Positions 29,701 through 39,091 of a stretch of DNA of 64,000 nucleotides are shown piece by piece. The stretch spans positions 39,796,296 to 39,860,295 of the forward strand of contig CM034548.1 in the NCBI GenBank assembly GCA_020055645.1. Direction: 5' to 3'. A model generated the notes under the pieces. It was not told the origin of the DNA. It saw nothing but the letters and a program-made list of their open reading frames with translations, and did not search any database. How positions within the stretch are numbered: position 1 is the stretch's first letter; each line of letters opens with the position of its first letter. The DNA comes from Tomocerus qinae. Its lineage: Eukaryota > Arthropoda > Collembola > Entomobryomorpha > Tomoceridae. The position numbers and the translations under genes are program-made.

Positions 29701-29930
29701 ATATATAGTAGTTTAAAATTGTAAATAGTTTGCCTATATCTTACTGAAATAGCAACACATGAACTGACACATCAAGGATCAGCTAAACGTCTTATGTTGT
29801 AGTAGAAGTGGTTTAAAAGTGATTACCTCCAAAATAGTGCAATTAGGTGAACTATCCACATCCCAATCCAGAAAGCGAAGAAGAATATAGCGAATCCATG
29901 TATAGTATAGATTAGTGATGAATTTGACAT
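8593..29930 (-). CDS. UGCG: Ceramide glucosyltransferase (glucosylceramide synthase), nine coding exons
   Basis: Transfers glucose from UDP-glucose to ceramide, the first step of glycosphingolipid synthesis; in animals a GT21-family membrane enzyme of the Golgi cytosolic face. Coding exons in order: 29827-29930, 17131-17272, 15571-15673, 15208-15309, 14861-14973, 11760-11867, 10246-10403, 9069-9258, 8593-8772. They sum to 1200 nt, 399 residues plus stop (human enzyme 394), and every junction is phase-consistent with GT-AG sites. An N-terminal membrane segment covers residues about 10-33. D1 is D91 in CVQD, D2 is D146 in SDSG, D3 is D238 in AEDYF, and the (R/Q)xxRW motif is R274-I-S-R277-W278. 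H195 and C209 match the family's conserved His and Cys. Two hydrophobic segments lie near the C terminus. The ATG is fixed by an in-frame TGA 42 nt upstream with no ATG between. Introns are 296, 987, 1356, 2993, 234, 261, 1457 and 12554 bp from 3' to 5'. No damage is seen, so it is probably functional. Confidence 0.96.
9069..9258 (-). CDS. UGCG: UGCG coding exon 8
   Basis: Starts with the W278 of RxxRW ([13 protein letters not shown]), then [31 protein letters not shown] and RRIQ. It carries hydrophobic membrane-associated segments. The acceptor is AATATTTAG and the donor is CAG|GTACGA. Confidence 0.95.
10246..10403 (-). CDS. UGCG: UGCG coding exon 7 (D3 and start of RxxRW)
   Basis: The acceptor TGTTTTTAG is followed by [20 protein letters not shown], with D3 (D238) in AED. 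Next come [14 protein letters not shown] and FQARIS. The final AG joins the first A of exon 8 to make R277 of the RxxRW motif. Both chain-end motifs of the active site are split by this intron. Confidence 0.96.
11760..11867 (-). CDS. UGCG: UGCG coding exon 6
   Basis: Begins [15 protein letters not shown] and contains [16 protein letters not shown]. The histidine in TSH (H195) and the cysteine before PTG (C209) match positions known to matter for substrate and inhibitor binding in the mammalian enzyme. The donor is GAG|GTGAGT at phase 0. Confidence 0.95.
11868..14860. other. UGCG intron 5 (about 3.0 kb)
   Basis: Non-coding. It contains a short perfect hairpin (13321-13355), CT-rich tracts and an (AAT)n run near 13716. 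Several overlapping short frames on both strands show no coding character. Confidence 0.7.
13321..13355. repeat. Short hairpin, 10-bp perfect stem
   Basis: CAACGACATA at 13321-13330 is the exact reverse complement of TATGTCGTTG at 13346-13355, with a 15-nt loop. It lies inside a UGCG intron and its function is unknown. Confidence 0.6.
14861..14973 (-). CDS. UGCG: UGCG coding exon 5
   Basis: The acceptor TTTTTTTCAG precedes KEDTLMDMV, followed by VGLVHQMPF and the conserved [10 protein letters not shown], matching the family DTLTDMV...GLVH...EQV block. The donor is AAG|GTACAC at phase 0. Confidence 0.95.
15208..15309 (-). CDS. UGCG: UGCG coding exon 4 (D2 motif)
   Basis: The acceptor GTGTTTCAG is followed by [17 protein letters not shown] and ends with LISDSGIR, where D146 is the D2 metal-binding aspartate. 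The donor is CGAA|GTGAGT. The single A joins TG of exon 5 to make Met. Confidence 0.95.
15571..15673 (-). CDS. UGCG: UGCG coding exon 3 (D1 motif)
   Basis: The acceptor ATGTTTCAG is followed by [16 protein letters not shown], which contains the catalytic D1 aspartate (D91), and by [11 protein letters not shown]. The donor is ATAG|GTATGT at phase 1, joining exon 4 to give [14 protein letters not shown]. Confidence 0.95.
16057..16070. repeat. (TA)n microsatellite
   Basis: A run of seven TA dinucleotides in the UGCG intron between coding exons 2 and 3. Confidence 0.85.
17131..17272 (-). CDS. UGCG: UGCG coding exon 2
   Basis: The acceptor TTTTATTTTCAG is followed by FFKLHRK and the conserved block [20 protein letters not shown], then NLETFF and YPK. 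This is the region just before the UDP-glucose-binding D1 motif. The donor is AAG|GTGAGC at phase 0. Confidence 0.95.
17273..29826. other. UGCG intron 1 (about 12.5 kb)
   Basis: A single large intron separates the anchor exon from the catalytic exons. It holds a decayed coding-like stretch on the minus strand (24519-25101). I see no other nested gene. A 91-codon plus-strand frame at 19901-20176 starts with ATG but has no recognisable motif and is within chance expectation. A long first intron is where animal regulatory elements often sit, but no specific element can be called. Confidence 0.7.
24519..25101 (-). pseudogene. Decayed coding-like remnant, unidentified
   Basis: On the minus strand, a 72-codon stretch (25101 down to 24884) reads as ordinary mixed protein, with pieces such as [39 protein letters not shown] and [11 protein letters not shown]. 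The same frame continues through several stops ([20 protein letters not shown]). After a frame change comes [16 protein letters not shown] and [11 protein letters not shown]. The local base composition is richer in G+C than the surrounding intron. This looks like an old inactivated gene or retroelement piece; the last part loosely recalls BEL/Pao pol text, but that is a guess. Nothing here is an intact gene. Confidence 0.3.
29827..29930 (-). CDS. UGCG: UGCG coding exon 1 (signal-anchor)
   Basis: Encodes [18 protein letters not shown] and the rest of one transmembrane helix ending ALFW, colinear with the N-terminal membrane anchor of animal UGCG. The ATG has A at -3 and an in-frame stop upstream. 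The donor is GGAG|GTAATC, leaving two bases (AG) that complete a Ser codon with the first T of exon 2. This phase match is what identifies it as the true first exon across a 12.5 kb intron. Confidence 0.9.
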
Positions 29931-30600
29931 TTTCTTGTACAGTAAAAACCAATCCACTAAGGGAAATCAGGGAAAAAATACAAAAAATGGTAAATAATGG
30001 ACAGGGGGCAGGTTTTTAAAAATTTGACATTTAGAATTTGAATAATAACAGAAAATGTGAGTATGGAAGAAGGAGGCAGAAAATAATTTTTAGTTTTACT
30101 TCCTTCCTCGCCTGCCAAACTTGAACTAAGTTGACTTGACTCTGTCTGCCTCCCTGCCGTACAAAACTGACTCGCTTTTATATCTCCTATGCTACTAATG
30201 CTGTTTTCCAGTCTGGGCCACATAGCATAGAACACCACTGTTATCAACCATTGTATATTATAGTTTGCTTGTTGGTTGCTACTCCTATCTCTATCATACC
30301 AAAATACATGCCTACTATTATACATTGACTATATACAACGAGTGCTGCTGCTGCTTCTACCTACAGTACTCAGCCAGTAGTATGAAATTATAATACACAG
30401 AAGGATACAACAACAAGCCAACTACCAGTCGAGTCTGATATACTGAATACGGCGAATGCCGACAGCAGATCCACTTCAGCCTTTATTCTACTATAGCAAC
30501 ATCTGAACTGAAATGTCTTTAATTCAAAGGTGACACCACTCACCGCAATCGCGCTCAAAATGGCACAAAGCGGTAGCTCAACAATGCCTAACAGACATAA
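29931..30600. promoter_or_regulatory. UGCG 5' flank / probable 5' UTR and promoter
   Basis: The minus-strand start codon of UGCG is at 29930, so this stretch carries the 5' UTR and perhaps the core promoter, unless an untranslated exon lies further upstream. It is less AT-rich than the surroundings. No TATA box or initiator can be called reliably. A 122-codon minus-strand frame at 29957-30325 has no recognisable motif. Confidence 0.35.
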
Positions 30601-30800
30601 GTAAGGATCCGACCGAATACAAGGCTGTATTGAGGGGTGCTCCCCCCCCCCGAAATTTAGAGAAAATTTTTTCTAAAAATACCAAAGAATTTTGATTTTA
30701 TGAGATTTTTAGGCTCTTTTTGACTCATTTTAGACAAAATAAGCCAAAATTGGCGACTTTCTTCCTATTTTACAGCCTTCCAAAATGGGAAGGAAGTGGA
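30601..30800. repeat. Member of dispersed C-run/GATTTTTAGGC repeat family
   Basis: A run of ten C is followed by GAAATTTAG, then AAAATTTTTTCTAAAAAT, GATTTTTAGGC, TTTTGACTCATTTTAGACAAAA and GCCAAAATTGG. The same ordered blocks, with substitutions, occur at 36620-36800. I see no coding capacity, so this is probably a non-autonomous or degenerate interspersed repeat. Confidence 0.6.
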
Positions 30801-33800
30801 ACATCATCAAAAAAATACTTCACTTTTTAGATGACAGTATGAAAAACATTTTTTGTCTCTTTATTTTTTTCAATTAAGTTATTAGTTAAAATGCCTTTGC
30901 GACTTGAAAAATTTTATAATTTACATGTAAATTAAATTTTAAAATTTTCCCGCCCATGAAATAATGGGATCCTTAAACCATGTATTTTTGAAGCACGCAG
31001 TGAGTAGTTTCATCTTTTAGCCAACTTGCAAAATGTAAAAAGGGAGTAACCTACTACAAGCAAGCTTGGCACAAACATACATATCCGACATGTTAGTATA
31101 CTATACGCATTTATGTAGCCGATACATCAAGAATCAAGACCAAAACTACAATACCTACATACACTATGCATATCACAACGTGTAATTAATTTTGCATATA
31201 CACGAGCTAGAAATAATACCTATTTTCGTTACACATTCAGAGCAATTATTATCCGCATATCAACAAAGACATATGCACTTATGTACATACGCTCCCTGAA
31301 AAGATGTATGCCAAACGATAAATATTACCTAAAGTATCATTACTTGTAGTAACGTTTGTATCGGTTTAAGTCTGGTCTTTCATTGCTTCTCGAATTGGGG
31401 TCTTTTTCTATGCAATAAAATAGTATGAAGGTACTTGGCCCTATATAAAAGAAATCGGACCAAGGATTGCCAATTGTATTCTCTGCTCTTACTCTAACCA
31501 ATTTTATTAAATTATAAAAAATATTGTGCAATTGACAATTGCTTATGACTTTGTTACTTTAGGAGTTGGTTTCCTGATTACGAATATGAATATTTTATAA
31601 TAATTTTATTGTGGTCAATATAAGCAAAATATAGGCATCTTTGAAGCATTAACCTTTGAACGAAAAAATTGGACGGGCAATATTGATTTAAGTGTCTGTA
31701 TTCGTTTTCGTTTTTCACATATGTACGTTTGAACTTTTACATGTTAATGTGATCCTAGCAATGCATATGCAAATAGTATAGAATAGAATAGTATAGCTGT
31801 TAAATGTCGTGCAGTCGATAACAATTTTATTCACAATGGAATTTTATTTCAGAATGCATTTGATGCTTGAGTCTAGCCATTGAATTTTAAAGAAGAAAGT
31901 CATAATGTTTCACTACTTCAAAATGCAGGATGTAAATCGGAAAAGACAGGTACATATGGAAGTCAAACAAATTCATTCAAAGATAATCTAACACTACAGT
32001 TTGTAGTACTATGGAGAAAAATAAAAACAGGCAATCATTTCCCTTGTTTTCATCATATGTCTCAACTAATTTGATCTATTCCGTTGTTCTGTTTTATTGT
32101 AAACGTTTACATGATAAACCTTGTGAAGTTATAGCAAAAAAATGAATACTTATTTTGCTCTAACAGTTTTTGTATTTCATTGACGATATGACGATATTTT
32201 GCTCAGAGGGGACTGCATTGCAGCTAACGCGAACTAAAAGAATGGAAATCAAGAGCAGTAGAAGCGAATTGATCTGGCTGTTCATTGGATAGTGAAATGG
32301 TGAATTTTAATTGGGGAAGGAAATTCTTTCTATTCTTTTCAGAAGAGAGGATGGTGTAAATGTCATTTACAAATTACTACAGGTAATGTTCCAAGCGTAG
32401 CATGTATATTTGGAAAAACTATGCGATATACATTATAAGTACAACAATTTGTTTACAACTAAGTTCTTGTTTGGGTTGGGAATGCAATTTCTAATAAAAT
32501 TGGTAAAGCAATTTGTAACTCGATGCTTTTCAATGTATTCCTGGTTTTCAGATAATCTATTCGATACTTGTTTTGATTTCAATAGAACGTAAATGAACAC
32601 ATATCACAGAATTATGCACCTACCTCATCTTAGTAATTAGGGTTAATGAGTTCAACCGCCTGGCACATCTGTAAGTATTAAGAAAATTAACATAATGTGG
32701 GCACATCTTATATCAGTAGGAGACAAAAATACATTATTTGAGGGTTTACTGTCATGTTAGTTAAGAAGCATTCTAAAAGTCAATTCTACTTGCTACTGTG
32801 TATTTCAATTAAGAACTTGAGTTATAGCGTGTCTAAGGAAGCAAGCAAATCAAATACAAATTGCGAGGTTTATTCTTGGAAAATGAGATGCGTGTCAGCA
32901 AATTTTCTTCAACACGTGATCAAATTTTCATGAAACTGCCTATTCATAATATCCGTCAACGTAGCAGAGACTTATCAGAGCTGTAGGAAACGTGAACTGA
33001 GCTTAAGCATTGGAAATTGTCAAAATCCTTTTCTTTTTTTGACAATAATTTTAAAATATTCTATGAAACCTGAAATCACGAAAAATTTAGAAGGACTATT
33101 AGCAAAACTCAGTCCTCTCAGAATCTAGGCTCGGACTAGAAATTTAGGTGCGGTTCTAAAATTTACCAATAGTAGATTACTGTCTTTGGAGTACACCAGT
33201 CTCAACTGTATTAAAATTTTAAAAACGGATATTTTAACAAAGTAATGCACTACTGGATTTCATATGGATAAAATAATTTACATTTAAGCATATAAAGGGA
33301 ATTTTAATATGTTTTATGGGTTACACTAGGTATGCCCCGAATAATATAATTTGAACCTTATAAATAAAATATACCTCTCATAATTGAAGCATTGAGGGTA
33401 ATGTTTGATTATTTGGATGAAAATTCTGTTTGAGTACTTCAATGATTTTTCCTAACATGTACATCTACTGCAAAAGTACGTGGAACGGTGGAACATAAAA
33501 GAAGCGACATTAGCATGCACAAGCATTAGCAAGGATTTGTTCGGTGCAAGTGTAAACATGGAACTAATTACTATATAGAATTAGGGGCCTAATCTGGAGC
33601 ATTAAAATTGCAGATGTCATAGAAGCAGATACTATTTTCAAGGTAAAAATGTTTATACACTTAATCTACAGAAGTATTTTTTTTCAACTACACATGCATA
33701 TAGATGATATATTATACGTATCGTTAAACTGCTCGCTAGGACGATAACGAAAAAGCAAGGATATCATTATAATATTAATAAACTGTTAGAAATTGGTTTT

Positions 33801-35796
33801 TATTTCTAGAAATGAAAGGTCAATTCAGAGGAATCTTGAATGCAGAAAAGGATAATTACCGCAAAAACGCGAATCACCTGCAATTCTGTAAATAATTGCT
33901 GACGAAAACATATTTTGCTTTAGCAGAGCTTTTAACGGAAATTAAATTCTTTATTAAACATAATTCCATTTACTATTAACTACTGTTGTCGATAATTCTA
34001 ATAACGACAAAATCATATTTGTACAACTTTAGTCAACCAAAAGTCTTTATGTAGTAGCATTTCATTTAACATAACACAGAATATTAATACCCTAATTATC
34101 CATTAATATTATACATTAACACATAGCACCGAGCTGCAATACTAAGAGCACCGCTGCGGAATAAAAGACTTCAAAGAAATCCAAGCAATGTAATCATGCT
34201 AATAATACTGAGAGATTCATAGATTGATTCATGAATAACATTAAAATTCATTAAAACATTTTCTGAGATAGATAATTTCACATGCTGCGGAAAACAGTCT
34301 CTAGTACTAAAAATAAGTACATAATTATATTTAGTATTTATAGTAATATAAATTAACGATCAGATATTTTCTGTAATTATTTTACTACTTAAGTTACGCA
34401 CGACTACATGAAATATCTTTACATATACGATGAGATATCTCTCACGAGACAAAATACCAACTGTAATACATAAAGAATTCGAATAACTATTGACTATAAT
34501 AGAGAAATTCATGTTTTTTGATTTTATATTCAACGTTCGTCACTCACAAGTGTTAACATGGCTCCACATTCATTTGAGATCCTACCCATCCCATGAAAGC
34601 CCAGGTTGAATTAAAACTATATGCACCTGTATACTTGATTCAGAGAGAACAGGACTGTACATTGTCGTACATACAGTGATGCAGCTGCACACAAGTCGCA
34701 TTTAGTGTAATATTCTACGGTGACATATTTTTGCAATTCAACCAAAATAAGAATTATGTAAATTCGTTCTCCAATCCATATACCCCGTCACCACTTCACA
34801 ACAGTTCACACAATTTCACTTGGTACCTTTTCACTTAGATAAAAGCTATGTTACATGAAAACATCAATTGCACTAGTTTGTCTTCAAGCACCTAAATAAT
34901 GCTCACATCACAACATCAAGCCACGTACAATTATAATTTTATAAGCTTTACCACGAAATTGTTGCCACAGAGCATTAAAAATACCGTAAGGCTATATTAT
35001 TAATTCACGACCGACAATTACATAATTACATATAATTCATTTTAGACATAAATAATGAACAAGTTAATCAGTAAATTTTACATAGTTTTGATGATACATT
35101 CTAAAACTGTTTTTTGGGAATATCAATAACTTAATCTCATTACTTGTAACTATAACTTCTAACTAGGACATTTATCATTATTAATCTTAACTACACACAG
35201 ATATCAAACGATGCATTTACTAACTCTCCATCTAACTATCATCTAATTATAAACTAAGAACATTAACAAAATCATCATATCATGAACGGTATGGGTACGT
35301 AGTACCCTCACAAAATAAAGGGGAATCTAATCGGATTATTCAATTACATAATCAAAATTAATTAATGTTGAGTTTTGAATACCATCAATAAATAAATTTT
35401 AAATAGACAAATAAAATAAAAAAATTTCGAAATATAGCCTTAGTTAAATGGCGAAATGTAATTATAGAAAACATAGTTAATTATTCTAGAAAACGTTTAC
35501 AAAAAAGTTGAAATATCCAAAAAGCTTATGTACACGAAATATGACACATCTAAAAATTGGAATGTTTACAACTATTTTTACATTTTTTGAATTTTTCTTA
35601 GCACCAAAAACATTATATAACAGCAAAAGGAAGTCAGTAAAACTAGCATTCAAGACAATGGTATTTAATCCCAATGCAGCTTTGTCTTGTCTTAAATATA
35701 CATACTTCTGCTATTTAAATGACAAATTAAATTTACTTTATTTATCATCAGCACACAAAATTAATTTTCAATAGCCCTTAAAATTAATTGTTTCAG
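30801..35796. other. AT-rich intergenic, no gene seen
   Basis: About 5 kb between the UGCG 5' side and the SDS3 3' side. Open frames here are short and Asn/Ile/Tyr/Phe-rich, as expected by chance. No RNA gene was recognised. Confidence 0.5.
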
Positions 35797-35853
35797 CAGC
35801 ATACAATAATTGATAGTTTCAATTCAACAGCACACAATAATTAATAGTTTCAA
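35797..35853. repeat. Two-copy tandem duplication, period 31
   Basis: CAGCATACAATAATTGATAG plus TTTCAA (35797-35822) is repeated with two substitutions at 35828-35853, with the 5-nt spacer TTCAA. A recent small tandem duplication in AT-rich intergenic DNA. Confidence 0.8.
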
Positions 35854-36453
35854 CCGGAAAATTGTAGTTTGTTAGATACGTACCCAAAAAAAGTTCCGGA
35901 CAATGGTTTTTCAAACAAAATGGTCAATAAAAATAGTATTACCTCTAAACTGTAACAGATCGATTCCTCCCTCCTGTGCTTAAAAACATAAAAAAACTAA
36001 TTATCACTACAATTCTTATAAAGCTGACATAATATAATTACGATAAGACATAATATGAAGCTACATGAAGTCGCTGCTTTCCATTCAGTGCACAATAATA
36101 TCAGGAAAGAGTAAATTAACTGGAAAAGAGTAAATGACTGGATTCGTTTCATACTATCTATTAGTTATGATAGAGAAGTCAAACGGTTTACTCTTTGCAG
36201 TTATTATCAGTCTAAGTTTCATACAGGATTTTGTGACAACGGTATCAAATGCAGAAAAATATACAGTATTGGAAAACGTGAAGGATTTCCTTTAAAAGAA
36301 TAAAGATGGAGATTAGAATTTCCCATGAACTACCATAGTTACTTGTTCTCTAAATTCTAGATCCATACTTTCCCACCTAGGTATGCTGTAATGTACGGAT
36401 TTGAGACCCCCGGTTTAGACGAAGTAGGTAATTCTTGGCCTAAGAAGTATCGA

Positions 36454-36532
36454 GGTCCCCCTGGCCGACTTCGTCGGCCAGGAGACCTTAAACTCACAAA
36501 AAAGAGAAGCCTACCCCTCCTGGCCGACTTCA
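36454..36532. repeat. GC-rich hairpin with partial second copy
   Basis: 36454-36487 folds as GGTC plus CCTGGCCGAC, loop TTC, then GTCGGCCAGG and GACC: a 10-bp perfect core stem and a 4-bp outer stem with a small internal bulge. A second half copy, CTCCTGGCCGACTTC, follows and ends at about 36532. It stands out sharply from the AT-rich surroundings and lies about 100 bp before the dispersed repeat, so it may be the end of the same element. Confidence 0.6.
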
Positions 36533-36619
36533 AATTAAATATGAATAACAAAATTTAAATGATACGCTGAAAATGCATTATTAATTTTTAATGTTTTGAA
36601 ACATTTTATTATTACTGTT

Positions 36620-37135
36620 TTAATATCAGCGGGACGTGCTGGATTCAAGGACGTATAGAGAGATGGGCTTTCGAAATCCATGAAAAAGAGAATTTTTTCT
36701 TAAAATGGCAAAATTTCGCGCTCCGCGCGATTATTTACCGATTTTTAGGCCATTTTAGAGACTCATTTCAGTCAAAAAATGCCAAAATTTTTTGCGCTAC
36801 GCGCGAATATATATCATGAAAATATCTATTGAAATCTTAGCCACCTCCAAACTCAATTCTGTATACGTGCTTGGCTGGATTTTGTGCATATATGATGAAA
36901 TGTGTCCAAAAATCTCTGTGATGCTCATTTATACCTAATTTTTAGTAAAGGTGCAAATACTTCAAACAAAATATTGACATTTAAGGCAGCGTTTGTTTAT
37001 CACTGATAAAAAATTTCATGGTCGTTTTCCTATACCGCTGCGCCCCCTTTTCAAAAAAAATTTGCTTTACGGGGCGCCCCCACCTACACCCCCCAGAAAA
37101 AGTACAAGATTCGCCCATTAGACCCCCCTTGGCAG
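36620..37135. repeat. Dispersed repeat with CGCG palindromes and C-rich end
   Basis: Contains the blocks AATTTTTTCTTAAAA, GATTTTTAGGC, TTTTAGAGACTCATTTCAGT and GCCAAAATTTT shared with 30601-30800. It also has two short near-palindromes, CGCGCTCCGCGCG (36717-36729) and GCGCTACGCGCG (36794-36805). The other end is rich in C runs (CGCTGCGCCCCC, GGGGCGCCCCC, ACCCCCC). No open frame is worth noting. The abrupt change in base composition marks it as an inserted element. Confidence 0.6.
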
Positions 37136-37646
37136 TGTACCCAGTGGGAAAGTATGTCTAGATCTATAAGATGGTTTTAAAACCTGAATACACTCATACT
37201 GATCTTAGTATTACATTATTTTAAAGCTATTGATACCAGACAAGTTGCAATGATTGCTTTAAAATTAATAATATACACATATATCTGATTGCATGACACC
37301 GTAATTATAGCAATACTATAAGTAAATAAGAGATCACCATGAAATAAGAACTACATATAATTATTACTACAAGATTCTAACAAGATACAATTTGCAGTAC
37401 CTAGACTAACATTTGTATAACTTTAGAATTACCTTAATGGTGACATTTAGTTAACACCATAACAAACATGATTTGGCTACCTAAATTTGTAATTTAGTTC
37501 ATTTAGTGTTGTAGACTAGTTCTAGAGCTAAATATTTTGACAACTAGAATAACTTACAGAATATTTGTACTAATGAAATTCTTGTTCTAGTACATCAATC
37601 AAAAAAGTCAATAGAGAGCACACCCGAAAATCATCTTTCTAAGTAA

Positions 37647-37739
37647 TTATGCTCTTCTCTTAATAGCGCTGGTGCCTTTCATTAGTTGACTGATCGTCAC
37701 TCGCAATTTTGTTTGATCCGCCACCTTTCGTATCCAAAT
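37647..37739 (-). CDS. SUDS3: SUDS3 coding exon 6 and stop
   Basis: The acceptor ATGTTTAG is followed by IWIRKVADQTKLRVTISQLM, KGTSAIKRRA and TAA, matching the family ending IWVRK...KMRIYLGQLQRG...RRR. Confidence 0.92.
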   Translation of the reverse strand: MWIRKVADQTKLRVTISQLMKGTSAIKRRA

Positions 37740-39091
37740 CTAAACATCAACACAATATAATTAATTTAAAAATAACGTTGCGACTTTAAATTAAAATAAA
37801 TTGCTTAATTTAGCTATGCGTACATTATCCTGACTGATGGACGAGATGACACCGCTAACCTTGTTAGGTAAATCGATCCCTTCGACAAAAACAGGCTGGC
37901 CTCGATGGAACCTACAGCGATCAAAACCTTATTACTGTCTCCGTACTTCTTTGTTCATTAATACATGCCGTGGTTAACAAATTAAAGCTTACCACTTTTT
38001 CTCATAAAACAGTTTTCCATCTTCAATGCGCGAGTCCATATATGGCGCTGTTTCCGTTTCCACAAAAACTTCTTTGGAAACTTTGGCACTAGTGCTTCCC
38101 AATGCACCTACACAAAAATTTGAAATTATAATTGCAACACAAGTATTTTGTATTAAATCCCTAAAGCTGTGAAACCTTTTTGTTCTGGTCCATATTCTGT
38201 TTTTATGGCCAATTCCATTTCATTGAGATCCTTTTGTATTTCGTCATCACTTAGATAGAACTTAAGGAAAGTCTGCCTCGGCTTTGGTGGCTTTATTTTC
38301 TCTTGACTTACTTTAATCGGGAGCTGTACATGGGGCCTACTCCGCAAACTACGTGTCGTCGGTGGTGCCACCTCAATTTCCTCCATTGCCAAATCCATCG
38401 AAAAAACATCTTGCACAATTTGTCGCTTTTTCTGTTCCAAGTCATCGATTAATTCCGTTTTTAATTCATTCTTTTTCTCCTCGAATTCAAGAATGGCTTC
38501 ATTTTTTTCTTTCAAAAATTCTTTTTCAATACAAATCTCCTCATACTGACGCCCTGCCTCAATTCTACGGAGTCTAAAATTGTTATCACAAATATTAACT
38601 AATCGAATTTTTTTAGGGCCATTAAATAATTATACAAAAATAAAGAACAGCTGAGCATTATAAAAACATAAGTTGTACCTTTCCGCTCTTTCTCCTTCCA
38701 ATTTTTTCACCCCTCGAACAAAATCGGGATGTCTCCCATACTTCAATTCCTTTAAACTTGCCTTCAGCAATTGTAGTTCCTGTAAATAAACCCTTTAGAA
38801 AACAATAAATTAGTTTTAGAGAGGTATTTTGGCTCATTTCATTCGCAAGTGTTTACAATTACAAAATTATTCTCACTGCTCTTTTAACTCTTGACAGCAG
38901 CTTTTGGGTTCTCCGTCCTCACTAGCATCCTCCGTTTCTTCTCCATTTACAGAACCAAATTTGGAAATTTCTGGCTTGCTTCTTTCTTGCTTACCAGAAG
39001 AGTCGCTCCAGTTACCCACATCATTCACTTTCTCATCTAAGGATTCCAAAGACTTCGGAGATTTCGAACTCAAATTTTTTGGATTTGGCAT
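37647..39091 (-). CDS. SUDS3: SDS3 / SUDS3-like subunit of the SIN3-HDAC corepressor complex, six coding exons
   Basis: SDS3-family proteins dimerise through a coiled coil, bind SIN3 and support histone deacetylase activity in the nucleus. Coding exons: 38877-39091, 38679-38792, 38176-38573, 37993-38107, 37824-37911, 37647-37739. Total 1023 nt, 340 residues plus stop (human SUDS3 is about 328). Acidic/Ser-rich N terminus with EETEDASEDGE; coiled-coil region about residues 66-165 (LKEQVYLQEL, FEEKKNELKTELIDDLEQKK); TTRSLRSRP after it; FYLSDDEIQKDL; then the conserved C-terminal block SRIEDGKLFYEKKWFHRGQP, VSGVISSI, IWIRK and ISQLMKG, ending KRRA. The EEKKxELK...L..LEqKK and TRxLRxRP text favours SUDS3 over BRMS1/BRMS1L. 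The start ATG has A at -3 and an in-frame TGA at -9. Introns are 68-105 bp. All phases agree; the exon 3 donor (AAG|GTTTCA) is weak. Confidence 0.93.
37824..37911 (-). CDS. SUDS3: SUDS3 coding exon 5
   Basis: Encodes FHRGQPVFVEGIDLPNK and VSGVISSISQDN, matching the WYHKSQ...CVISSV part of the family. The donor is AAT|GTACGC at phase 0. Confidence 0.92.
37993..38107 (-). CDS. SUDS3: SUDS3 coding exon 4
   Basis: Encodes a Ser/Thr/Val linker, then MDSRIEDGKLFYEKK, the start of the conserved SDS3 C-terminal domain. The donor is AAGTG|GTAAGC, completing Trp with the first G of exon 5. Confidence 0.92.
38176..38573 (-). CDS. SUDS3: SUDS3 coding exon 3 (SIN3-interacting core)
   Basis: The acceptor CAATTTTAG is followed by LRRIEAGRQYEEICIEKEF, then a long charged coiled coil, TTRSLRSRP and YLSDDEIQKDL, ending EYGPEQK plus G. 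The only in-phase donor is G|GTTTCA. If this 68-bp intron is not removed, translation stops after six more codons. Confidence 0.9.
38679..38792 (-). CDS. SUDS3: SUDS3 coding exon 2 (coiled coil)
   Basis: The acceptor TTTTCTAAAG was chosen over the nearby TTTATTTACAG because only it keeps phase with exon 1. Encodes VYLQELQLLKASLKELKYGR, then a basic/acidic helix ending GERAE. The donor is AAAG|GTACAA. Confidence 0.82.
38877..39091 (-). CDS. SUDS3: SUDS3 coding exon 1
   Basis: Starts MPNPKNLSSKSPKSLESLDE and is acidic and Ser-rich, with EETEDASEDGE resembling the DEDTEDASE stretch of vertebrate SUDS3. It ends QELKE plus CA, with donor CA|GTGAGA, and joins exon 2 to make Gln (LKEQVYLQ, compare MKEQMYQ in the family). 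Confidence 0.85.

Noticed and set aside
29957..30325. 122-codon minus-strand frame upstream of UGCG
   Set aside because: It lies in the UGCG 5' flank, has no recognised motif, and ends shortly before the UGCG start in another frame. It is better explained as a chance frame in a less AT-rich 5' region.
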